Assembly (NCBI GenBank): GCA_025331565.1
Contig: JAFREQ010000043.1
Location: forward strand, 806,001 to 870,000
Direction of reading: 5' to 3'
Source of the DNA: Holacanthus passer
Lineage: Eukaryota > Chordata > Actinopteri > Pomacanthidae
Length of the DNA: 64,000 bases
Shown: in pieces, positions 47,401 to 59,482 of the stretch
Layout: each line of letters begins with the position of its first letter
Numbering within the stretch: the first letter of the stretch is position 1
Program-made: the position numbers and the translations under genes
Notes under the pieces: generated by a model
What the model saw: the letters and a program-made list of their open reading frames with translations, nothing else
Told to the model about the DNA's origin: nothing
Databases searched by the model: none

Positions 47401-50400
47401 AGAATCACAGCTGATTGGACATGCCTGATGATCAATTTAGTGAGCAGATGATGACCTAAACAGCCACACTTACTATATATATGGCAATTGTTGTATAAAG
47501 GTTAATGTTTCATTTCATAAAAGTGTTTCAATTGTATGGTAGATGGTAGTAGATGGTGATGGTCTTTGTTTTAGATAAAATGGCCCACCTCCGCTATAAA
47601 ACACTGTGATAAACCCTGAATTGTCAACTAACCCTTATAAAGCCTCTATGAGTAGGTTCCCAGCATGGAACAGTCTGGGAAATGTTTTGAACTGTTTAGG
47701 TGGTGGGTGAAATTCAATCATCTTTATCTTTATTGATGGAGCTGTTGTCTATCACTCCGTTGTGAATTGCAGTTGATCCAGTCCCCAGCTCTGGCTCCAT
47801 TGGGGTTGGTGATGTTGAAAACCACATCAGAGGAACTTGCGTGTCCTCGAGAAGACTTGAGTGTCGCCAGGAAAGATGAGCTTCGTAAACTGCTGCTGGA
47901 GCAGGTACCAACAGTGCTTGGACTGTTGACAGGTGGGAACAACCTTCTGGGTCTTGGTTTTAGCCGCTTGCAGATCAATGTCAGTGATTTCTTTTTTTCA
48001 GTACAAAAGCAAAACAACAGGTTGCATGCAAGATGTAGAAAAGAGATTCATGCTCTTGCTGTTAAATCTCTTTCACTGTCTAGTTGTGGTGCAGGACTAG
48101 TAATTGATGCGTGTGTGTGTATGTAACAATGACTGTGCTGAAGTTAACAGTGTTCCCTCTATATGTGACTTCAGTATTACATAACACATTGCAAGGAATG
48201 TGGCATTGCAAAGAAATCCAGTCCAATTTTCAGACTGAGGCACATCTAGAGAAATGCTATTTGAATAGAATATAAAGTACCAAGGGTACAACCAGCTAAT
48301 GATGTTTAATCTGACTTATAAAATTCAGTTTCCATTTGTTTTTTGATGTGCAAACTTGACTAAAGATAAAATCTGCCAAAAATTAAACTGCCAATCAGAA
48401 CAAATGCTTTGGTGGAAAACCTTTAGCATATGTGGATAATTGTTGTTTTGCAGGTATCCTAGAGACTTACTGGGACAAGCACAGTGTTATTGCTTCCACC
48501 CCACCTCCTTCACCCACCTCAGGGGAAAGCGGTGAGTGAATTGTCCTTAAGTTACCTAAAATTGCAAAGACTTGCCAGTAATGTGACATTGTCTGACAAT
48601 TTTTTGTTCCTTCAATCTACCAGTGGAATTGCTGGGCAGTTTGTTTCAGGGCAGCCAGTACTCAAAGCTGCTTTGCCAGCCCATGGCAACATTGGACAAT
48701 GAGAGTCACCAGCTCTGCTGTCTTGTTTTGGAGTGTTTGGCTCACCTGTTCAGCTGGATCCCTCTGTCCACAAGCATCACACCCACACTGCTGGCATCCA
48801 TTTTCCATTTTGCACGTTTCGGCTGTGATCTTCGGACAAAGGCCAAGACAGGATCCTTCATCTCCTCCAACTCCTCCTCTTCTAACGGGCAGCTTAATCC
48901 TGGGACAATGCCACCAACATCAAATGGAGAAGGGCGAAACGGACAGCAGAGCGAGGGCAACAAAGTGGATCGTGCCCGGCTTGGTGTACTTGCCATGACC
49001 TGTGTCAATGAGCTCGTGTCAAAGAACTGTGTGCCCATGGATTTTGAGGAGTACCTGCTGCGCATGTTCCAGCAGACCTTCTTTCTCCTGCAGAGGCTGA
49101 CACGAGAGAACAACGCTCACACAGTCAAGAACCGCCTACAGGAACTTGATGAGAGGTATGGCTCAGTTCCTTAGCTCACACTAATGTTTGTGCTTAGGTA
49201 TTTGCAAACTAGAGAGTGTATTCTACCATGGCACTGTGAGCAAGTGGTCAGCAACTTACTTACTTTTGCTACACTCAAATCTAACTTGCAATCAGAAGTT
49301 ACACTGTGCTACTTCTTAGTACTCTGTCTCAAAACACCCTTTGTTTTCATTACTGCTACTCTCCACACTGGCTTTCTATAGCAATGTACCCCAGCTCTGT
49401 CACATGTTTGTCATTCTGACCTATTCTTTCTGCCTGTTTTGAAAACTGCGCCATTATAACTAACTTTGAAACTAAAAACTATTTTGGTCAGACTAATACA
49501 AGTCAAGTACATTTTATTAATATATCCCAGAATGACAAATCAAGTGTTAATATGATAGCATTTGCAAACTCAGTTTCTACACAGACCTAACCAAAAGCTG
49601 CTGACATAATATTTTGTAAGATGGTTATTTCCAGACTGGACATACTCTGTCATTGAGCTCCATTTTATCATCTCACTTCATCTGTGACATCCCAGTCATT
49701 ATCAAATAAGCTTAATATTTGTGGTAGTTTGTGCAGACGCACAAGTGGCATTGTCACTGTCTGTTGTCAAGACAAAAATTAGGGCTGGGTAATGTAACAT
49801 CTTCTTACAATGTGGGCATATAGCCTTGGTTTAAGAAATAATATAATCGACCTGTATAGAATATTTAAAGTAATTTGACTGTATGATATTTGTGGTGACT
49901 TTAATGTTTTGTTTTGTTCATGTTTTCTCTTTTGTCTTGCAGTTACTTGGAAAAGTTCACAGATTTTCTGCGCCTGTTTGTCAGTGTTCACTTGAGGCGG
50001 ATTGAGTCCAGTCCTCAGTTTCCCATAGTAGAGTTTCTTGCCCTGCTTTTCAAGTACACCTTCAACCAGGTACTCATCAATTCATCAAACAGTCATTTGT
50101 TTACACAGTACGACAAAGGATGCCAATTTCTACAGGTTTCCTGTAAAACACGAGTTCTGACAGATTACAAAACTTGCTTGTCACTTGGTTTTCAGCCTAC
50201 CCATGAAGGCTACTTTGCCTGTTTGGATATATGGAGTGTCTTTTTGGATTTTCTAACAACCAAAATCAAAAGCAGACTGGCTGACAGAGAAAGCGTTCTA
50301 AATAGGTGAGTCGCTCAAAACACATTTATTCCTTTTAAACTTCACGTAAACTTCACCCAGTAAACTAAAAATGATCAATGATATCGAATTAATGCAGCCT

Positions 50401-53400
50401 AATGACCTCTAGGCAGTCAAGTGTGTAAAATGCCTGATATGTTGTTATTCATTTGTTGCTGCTTTTGTTTAATGTGTAACGCATTTGTGTATGGTTGGAC
50501 AGGTACAAAGATGCTTTAGTTCTTCTGTTAAGGGAAGTTCTGAATCGCATACAGTTCAGATATAATCAGGCCCAGTTGGAAGAGCTGGATGATGAGACTC
50601 TGGACGATGATGTAAGAACAATTTACATTCATTTCACAGTCTGTCAGTTGCACCACCACCAAAAATGTATTATATTATTAGCACATTAACCCCTTTAAGA
50701 CATGCACACATTACAAAGACGTATATTGTTCGCTTCAAAGTCTGAATGTCCTCCTTCATTTGGTAACTATAGCAACAGACCGAGTGGCAAAGATACCTGC
50801 GTCAGAGTCTGGAGGTGGTTGCCAAGGTGATGGAGCTGCTCCCATCCCATGCATTCTCCACGCTGGTAAGAGATCATTGTTGGGGTCATCTTGACATTTT
50901 GTAAGGTTTTTAGGCATCTTTAAGTGGACTTCGCTGGAGTATAACTACTTCAAGCCTGGCATGGAAAAGTATTTGCTTGGTATTAACAACCTTAAAACAC
51001 CAAACATTTGTATGTACGCCGTAGCTTCCCAAAACATAAAAGCAATTCCAACTCCTGAATGTTATTCTAGACTCATTGGCTTCGATTGGCTGCCAGGTGT
51101 GTGTGTGTGTGTTAAAATTGTACATCAGTTCACCTCAAAAAGTCATTGTCCACAGTTTGACCACTTTCAAAACCATTGTGTCCAATGTGTAGGCACCCAT
51201 GACAATATTTACATATCTTATCTTATGCTACGTCACCAGTTAACTCACTGTTCAAACTAATGGAACAATAGCTTAAACAGACACACACAACAAGGTGTCT
51301 TATGATTGGAACATAATGTACATGGTGGAGGTCAGGTTTTAGTTAAAACGTTTTTAAACACTGGTAAAAGTGGTGGTAAAAATGGTAAAAACCTCTTCCA
51401 TCTGAATGCCACAATGAACTAATGAACTCAATAATGCTGATGCGGAAGTAGGGTGATGTACAATAACAGTATGTTGAGCAGTTTTACTGATCTGACAAGT
51501 TACATAAACATTTCGCACTGCTGAGTCTGTCTACTGTCAGTTCATGTGACAAACAGGAGCTAGACAATTTATTTGCCCTAGTCTAGTCACAAAATTGGCA
51601 GAATGAAAAGGTCAGTCAAATAATTTCATAAAAATGTCGCACAATCCAAACATTTTAGTTTTTCTAGGAAAACAGTTTGTGTTGTGGAATTAATGTTAGT
51701 TTCAGTTTAACATGTCAGACTAGAACACATATCAGGAGATGACTTGCAATGTTTAGTAAAATACCGGTTCCTCCACATAGTTCTTGTCTTCAGTTCTAAG
51801 GTTCTTTCCTTTTTTAGTCTTTCAGTTCCTTGTTGTGCAGTTTACCCATTTGTATTTCCACTGTTTTCAGTGACATGTCTATAAAAAAAAAGAATATTCA
51901 AAAGAAACTGAATTCTTTTTGGATAGTTATTTTTATTCTATTATTTATTTTATTATTACATGTTAAGAAATGTACGTTGATACATTCCGGTTTGTGGCAG
52001 AGGCAGCCTCCCCCTTATTCTTCTTTTTTCTCTCAAGTTTCCGGTCCTGCAAGAAAATTTGGATGTTTACATGGGTTTGCAGCAGTTTATTGTCACCACT
52101 GGGACAAGTAAGTAACCTTACCTTTATTTTTTCTTGCTTCCCCTTTTGACTTATGTACTGAGGTACAGTCACATTAGGTGATGCTAATTCAATATAGTAA
52201 AATGTTGGGATGACCCATCTTGATGTTCCTCTTTCAGGTCGGAGGCTTAATATCTCGGCAGAGAATGATTGCCGTCGACTTCACTGTTCTCTCAGGGACC
52301 TCAGCTCCCTACTTCAAGCTGTCGGACGCTTGGCTGAGCATTTCATCGGGGAAATCTTTGCTGCACGTTTCAGTGATGCCCTGGCAGTGGTGGAGAGGTC
52401 AGTGCTCTAATACTCTTGTTGAAACATAAAAAAGTGATTCTTGTGCCGACACCATGAGGTTATATTTATGTTTCAGCATGCTTTAATATATATACTGAAT
52501 CTTTTCTGTTTTGACATTCTGTTGAGTTTGTAGTGTTAAAATGTATTCACTCTGTACTAGGTGGCCTGCATTTACTCATTATAAATGGTGGTGGTTTTTC
52601 TGTTGACTTTTTATTTTGCTCCATTTACAGAGCAAAATGTCATAATGGACTATGTGTTTCTTTTTCAAGGTTGGTTGAAGTAACTTGCTATGGCTCTCAG
52701 ACCAGCCTTTACGACCTGGAGACCGCTGTGCCTTCTGTGCTCAAGCCAGACCTCATTGATGTGTGAGTATCACATGTTTTAAAGCAGAAGTCAACCCTCA
52801 CATGTGATGTCACACTGTTTGTGCATGAGAACAATTGTTTCAGTTACAAATACCAAGACTAAACTCTTTGCTGTGTCACTGGAGAGATAATTGGGGAACT
52901 GAGTGTGTGAACAGTTAAGAGTGGGTGTGTGAATTTAGACACAACAGCCAAATTTCACAGCATTAACCAACGCCACTGAAAAGCAGCCTTGGCAGTGTGA
53001 AATTGTCTTCTGTCAATAGCTTTCAGAGCTACTGCTTTTTAGAAATTTATAAATACAATTAATACAACATGAACACATTGCAAGTAAATTTGGACCAAAC
53101 CAGGCTCAGCTGTATAAACAAGAAGCAGGTACGTTTTATTCAGTGTTTTAAGTGTGTGTATTGGTTTGTTCATTACAGACATGCACAGGCCCTTGCAGCT
53201 TTGCAAGCCTACTCTCATTGGCTCGCACAGTTCTACAGTGAGGTCCACAGCCAAAACCAGAGCCAGTTCATCAACCTCATCACATCTGCAATAGATGCCA
53301 GTAGCCCACTCATCACAGCTAAGGTAGCTTGACTCATCCCATTTTTTTCTGATTGTGTTAAAAAATTAACAAGCTATTGTTGGACTAATGTATTTGATGT

Positions 53401-56400
53401 AGTCATTATTATATATCAATGTAAAATTTTTAAAGGGAGTTAAAAAATGATTTGTGCATAATCTCTTGGTCAGTAAAGAAATTCTAACAGATTGTGGCTC
53501 AAGTATAAGAAAGTGCAGTTCGTGGATACTTGATCTAAAAAATGTTACATTTTGACAGTGGTTCATTAAAAGGGAAGTATGATATGGGAAATGCGTAAGA
53601 AACACTTAAAACCTTGAGGCCATGTTCACAGGAGCTTCTTCTTGTGTTTATTTTCCACTTTACTTTGTCTGGGCCTCTTGATATTAACCTTAATATTCCC
53701 CTTGCTGTGGTGCAATTTCATTTATTCACATCTTCACATTTTCTACATAAGCGATTAATTAGCTGTGATAGTTCTGCATTATTGACATGCATTTTACATG
53801 ATGAGACATAACAAATATGACAATGCAGACCTTATTCAAATCACTGTAACATACGCAACAAGGTGCATCAGCATCATCAGATAGTAGAAGACACTCATAA
53901 GAAAAGATTTTTGTTAATAGATAAAAATAGATGAAAGAGCAAATTACAGTATAACTTTTATTCACTATTAATAAGGTAAAAACTAATTTTGCACCCATTT
54001 TAAAGCTCATTTCTACCTTACTAACATTAAAAAATGTAAGCAAATAGTTTAGAAAATTATTTTTAGGGTTGGGCTTAGATAGTGAAAAGCGAAACTGAGT
54101 GAAAATGGTTCTTCTTCAAACTATATTCTGTCTTCATGTCCAGGTACCAGAAAAGCTGCTGCTCTCAGCATGCCATCTGATGGTTTCCATAACCTCTACA
54201 GTGCGACCTGTGTTCCTGGTCACTTTGCCAGCTGTTCAGAACATCTTCAACCTCATTACAACAGAGAATCAGACCCGCAGACTTCCCCAAGAGGTAAATA
54301 TTTGTTGATTTTATTTTGCATGTGTTACGGTTCAATTATTTAATACAAAATAAATAATGGATTTATTCTTTGTTGGAAGTAGCAAAGTAGGTGAACCTTC
54401 ATAGAAATGTCATAGTTCATAAAAATACTGTCACCATATTTGGTCCAAAACTTTTCTTTAAATAAAACACTACACAAGCATAAAGATTAAAAGTATGTGG
54501 ATTTTTAGTTTTGAAGTTCTTGAAATGTCCTCGATACATGAAGTAATTTCCCCATGTTTTTGTGCACTTGCCTGCTCCTACAGGCTCACATGTTGGTGTG
54601 TAGGGCTTTATCCAACATGCTGCTGCTCCCGTGGCCAAATCTACCAGAGAATGAGCAGCAGTGGCAAACGCGTTCCAGCAACCATGCCAGCCTGCTGGCA
54701 GCGCTCACCCGAGAATATCGTATTTTAAGAGGAACAGTGAACGTCACTCCACGACAACCTGATCTGAATAACAGTCAGTGTTTCTTTCTTTCATTTCTTT
54801 TGTTTTTTTGCTGTTACTTTTCTTATACTGATGGGCTTTTCACACCTTGTCATTCTTTGTCCTGCTCTAATTGTGTTTTCTTTTTTCTATTCCAGTGAAA
54901 GCTGTGATACAGCAGACCCTGCCTGTACTCAGAGACATAGTGGACAGCATCTCCGGGGAATCCACCAAATCACGTCAGATCTGTTACCAGAGTCTTCAGG
55001 AGTCTGTTCAAGTGTCCCTCAGCCTGTTCCCTGTGTTTATTCAGCAGCCAGGTCAGTGTCTATCATCTACACTTTGGCTATCCATCTTAAGTTTATCTCA
55101 AAGATGTTATCATAGTATGAAAATGATCCAATCCATTCCATTTTCTCTACCTCCTGCTCAGTACAAAGTCATAATCTGTTTGCATAGAATAATATAATAA
55201 TTAACATTACCTGTACCTGAATGCTAAGCTAAATGCTGTTGACGACTACAGTTTTGCTAATTGTCGCTTCTCTTTCCTAGATGTGACAGATGAGATGCTG
55301 GCCTTCTTCTTGACGCTGTTTCAGGCATTGCGAGTTCAGATGGGTGTTGCCTTCACAGGACAGATCATTCACACTTTCCTCAGCATGTTTACCAGGTAAA
55401 AAAACTAATAGCTAACAATCTTTGGGTGGGGCAGACACTGAAAATGTTGGTATCACACTAATTAATGCAATGTCACTTGTATGTGCTTCAGGGAGCAGCT
55501 GGCAGCCAGTATTTTGCAAGAGGGCAGTGCAGGGTGTAGAGTGGTACAGAAGTTCCTGAAAATCCTGCAGGTGGTGGTGCAAGAGCCTGGTCAAGCTTTC
55601 AAGCCCTTCCTGCCCAGCATCCTTTCTCTGTGCATGGAGCAGGTTTACCCGGTTGTGGCAGAGGTCAGTCGGTGCTGGGGTTTGGTTTTGTTTGCATCTG
55701 GATTGACTTGCCTGCTAACATCTAAAATTAGCATGTGGTGTTGCATCATACAAAAATGTACCTACAGTTAAATATGAATGCTGTGGGAAAACCTGCCATG
55801 TAAAATAATCAAATTGACAGTTTGTCTGTGGAAATCACATGGTTAATTTAAGTATAAATATTCTCAAATTTCCTGGATAACAGATGCTCATTGAGTCTCT
55901 CATGTTTGATAGCGGTCTTCCCCAGACGTCAAGGCAGAGATGTTTGAGTTGCTATACCAAATACTTCACCAAAACTGGAGGTACTTCTTCAAAACTTCAG
56001 TCTTAACAAGTGTCCAAAGAGGAGCTGCTGAAGATACAATGGAAAATGAGGCCCAGTTCACAGCTGCCATGCAGGTGTGTGTATGCATGTGGCTAAAGTT
56101 ATCGTCATATACCTTTTGGACAAATACATAGTCTTGACTTGACTTGTGCTGAAATATATTTTCCAGGCTTTCGGACAGTCTTTCCTGCAGCCTGACATCC
56201 ACATCTTCAAGCAGAATCTCTCCTATTTGGAGTCACTCAACAGCAAGCACAAGTTGTATCACAGAGTAAGTTGAGCTTTTGTGTCTCACATTCTCTCATT
56301 CTGATTCTGAATTTTGCTCTTTCTCTTTTGGCAATTTGCAGAACGTCCTCAAGGGCCAACATTCAGTCATTATCTTTGCTGTTTTGATATTTCAGTCACA

Positions 56401-57427
56401 ACATAGTTAGACTAAAGAATACTGTATAAATTACATTAAGAATTGATCCCAAAGCAGTTACATTAAGGTACTTTTTATTGAACATTACCGAGCAGCAGTA
56501 GAGCAGTTAACACAATATAGTGCAACTCTTCATACTTAAAAGTCAGTAAGTATTGAGTGGCCAGATAAAAATAGCACAGTTGCTTTCTTTAGTGCAGAGG
56601 TGTACGTGTCATGTGGACACAACTGTGTTGCTACTTTTAGTTAGCGTGTCAGGCTTATATCTGTATTTGTATCTGTACATGATTCTAGTATATCAGTGAG
56701 GCTTTGGAAGTAGTTTTTAATTTTTTTTAAAATTTTTTGGCATGCGGAGAATTAGATGGCAGTTTAAGTACAAATGCCTTCCCCATATTTTTTGATATAT
56801 CGAACAACAGGAGTCATGAAAAGAAAAAAAACCCATGGACAGAATTAAACAAAACTCTTTCATAATATATCTGATAAAATGATTAACCTGTAATTAAGAC
56901 ATGTGTCCCCTCATCCAGAGACCTACACTGACCCCATTGTCATTTTTTGGTTTTCTTATTGTACTTTAGAAGCTTTTCCGAACCTCGATGCTCTTCCACT
57001 TCATCAACGTGCTGCTGCAGGTCCTTCTCCACAAAAGTCACGACCTTCTTCAGGAGGAAATCACCGTTGCTATTTACAACATGGCCTCTGTCGACTTTGA
57101 TGCCTTCTACTCAGCCTTCATGCCAGAGTTCCTCAATGGCTGCCAGGGCGTGGACACCAGCCAACGGGCTGTTCTCGCACGCAACTTCAAGCTTGAACGG
57201 GTAAGAATAAAACATTTTATTTACAAAACTTCTTGTCCCACTTAACTGAATTATTCTGATATCACAGTTTCAAAGCTAACACACACCGTAAATTAACATG
57301 TTCAACTTTTCTCTTCTTTCTCAAGGACCTGCCTTCGTTCACTCAAAGTGTGCAGCGGCTGGTGAACGACCTTCGCTACTACAGACTGTGTAATAGTAGC
57401 CTGCCCACAGGCACCATCAAGCTATAG
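44464..57427 (+). CDS. xpo6: Exportin-6 (actin/profilin nuclear exporter)
   Basis: Twenty-four coding exons: 44464-44466, 45712-45802, 46095-46207, 46579-46776, 47773-47932, 48454-48531, 48624-49155, 49943-50069, 50196-50305, 50503-50611, 50773-50865, 52038-52107, 52238-52397, 52670-52762, 53179-53323, 54144-54293, 54584-54773, 54896-55051, 55281-55395, 55492-55663, 55913-56074, 56167-56265, 56970-57200, 57326-57427 (TAG). They total 3,459 nt, or 1,152 aa (human 1,125), in frame throughout. The protein is an importin-beta-superfamily RanGTP-dependent exporter of profilin-actin. The N-terminus (MASEEASLRALESLMTEFF) and C-terminus (SFTQSVQRLVNDLRYYRLCN) closely match human. The importin-beta N-terminal domain is at about residues 31-97, and HEAT-like helices follow. 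Exon 1 encodes only the initiator Met before its gtaagt donor. A Ser/Asn/Gly-rich insert in exon 7 (about residues 288-330) accounts for most of the extra length over human. Confidence 0.97.
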
Positions 57428-59482
57428 CACAATGTGACTGCTTGAACCACTCCACACATCAACTATGATCAAGGACTGCCTGTGCTGACCACTTTGCCCA
57501 ACACTCCTTCTTCAATTCAGCTTTGGCCCACCTATTCAATGCAATAGGAAGGAACAACACATTGTTTGGTTGAGTAATTGGAGGTTGAGGATGCTGCTGA
57601 TTTTTCTCTTGATTTCTACTGTAGAAGGTTGGCGCATAATTATTTTTTAAAAAGCAGCGCCCTCCTTATGTGTTGCCAATGATAATTTGGCAAGAAATGT
57701 AAACCTGGTCTGCAGTTGGCTTTCGCCCAGACCTGGAGCAGTCTGAGCCAGGCCTTCTTTCCCACGCCTCCGCAAACAAAGCTGGGCTGGGACTGAGCAC
57801 TTTCAACTCATTTTGAGTTTTTAAAATGTCTGCTTTTATTCATTTTGCCTTCAATTTTTTTCATCTCCAAAGGAGACAGACTCTCAACTTAAGATCTTTC
57901 ATATCATTCCATTCTGAAAAAGAGAAAACCTGCTTGATTAATAAAGTGCTTTTTTAGTAAAACTCAGGTATTTGTTATTTCATGAATTAATTTACTCTTT
58001 ACTCTTGCAGTGTCGTTACAGTGCATTTGTGAGAATAATGGTTGTATTGAGGTTGATTAAGAGATTGAAGACTTTGCTGTATGTTTACACTGTTTTGCTC
58101 TACACTTGTCAGTGGCGTCTTTTTATAATTGCTTTGAACTTAAATTGATCCACTTCAACTGCTGAATAATTTTTCAGCCCTGCATTTTTTTAGATCACGT
58201 GCACAAATAATCAAATAGTGGATCTGGGTCTTGACAGTGCCAACGGGTAAGACAGAGCAGATTTTAATTTTGAGACTTGCTAAAAGCCTTTGGCAGATAT
58301 GATGCATCAACAGGTTTAATACGTGGCGTGTGAAACATCACGTATGAGAAATGTGAGGACACAGCATGCGGAAGATACTGTAGGAAGCGTCAGCACAGAA
58401 AGATTAAACAACTTCACAAACTCAACACCAAATGTTGCATCGTTTTTTTTTCTGTAGGTTGAACATGCAGCGAGAATTGTAGCTTTAATGTTGGTGTGTT
58501 GTTGCCAATTGTTAAGCATCACCAAATCATTCCTCCGCCTTAATACTGAAGGCAAACACTCAGTTATGCTTTTACTTTTACTATGTATGTTCAGCCGCAT
58601 GTGATTGCTTGGTAGTAGGAAACAGAGTGACAGACTGGAAGTTTGTGTGACTCTACAAGAAAAACAACTAAAGTATTTGACTCCTTCAATATCATTAGAG
58701 CATATGACCTTGATGCTAAATCTACATTAGTTATGTATTTAAAAATATTGATATTGTCATTATAATCAATGAGATTTTCATATTTATGTTTTTATTTAAC
58801 AGAAGTTCCACCAATTTTACACCTCAAGATCACTTCATCACTACTGGGGAGTACTTTAAATCTTCTTTAAAAAAAAACCACAATTGTACTGTGTTTACTG
58901 TGACTGTCGAGTGGAGACAGTTTCTCTAGCCTGCTTTACATTACATGACATAGTGTTTAATGAAGAGATTTGCTTTATGGGAAATGTAAATGCTAAAATG
59001 CTTCTTTATGTCAACCAACTTCATGAAAATGTCTCACTCACGGCTGGAACATTTTTGTGCTAGAATTATTGGTGTGGTTAACATTCAGCTTAAAGGTGTG
59101 GATATGCTGTAAAAGGGAAATCATGTTTTAAAAGCTCCAGTTGTAGAAACTAAATAGCAGGATCACTGTTTGTCTCTTAAACTCACAGTCACACACACAC
59201 TGTCACATGCAGAAAGAGACGATTGACGATAGAAGTGAATTCCAAGACTGAAAAAGATTACCCATTGAACTTGTGTTCATTGTTAAATCCAATGATGGAA
59301 TGAGGGCGAGCACGTGAAATATTTCTTGGTCAGTGCTGAGATAGAAGTCCCTGCAGAAAAAAACTGTCTGGCATCACTGGAGTTAATGTTTGAGTGCCAG
59401 TGACAGACAGGGGGATGACTCTGGAGTTGTGATTGAGCAGGGTTGATTTCACTCTCTGCAGGCTGACAGGACACATCAAAAC
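57428..59482 (+). other. xpo6 3' UTR and xpo6/nme4 intergenic region
   Basis: The xpo6 3' UTR ends near AATAAA 57940-57945. The next 1.5 kb up to the nme4 start codon shows no coding exon. It must hold the nme4 promoter, but no clear CpG-rich core is visible. Scattered minus-strand frames (58316-58600, 59330-59599) have no recognisable content. Confidence 0.55.
57940..57945 (+). terminator. xpo6: xpo6 poly(A) signal
   Basis: AATAAA about 510 nt after the xpo6 stop, followed by GTGCTTTTTTAG, a U-rich downstream element. Confidence 0.75.
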
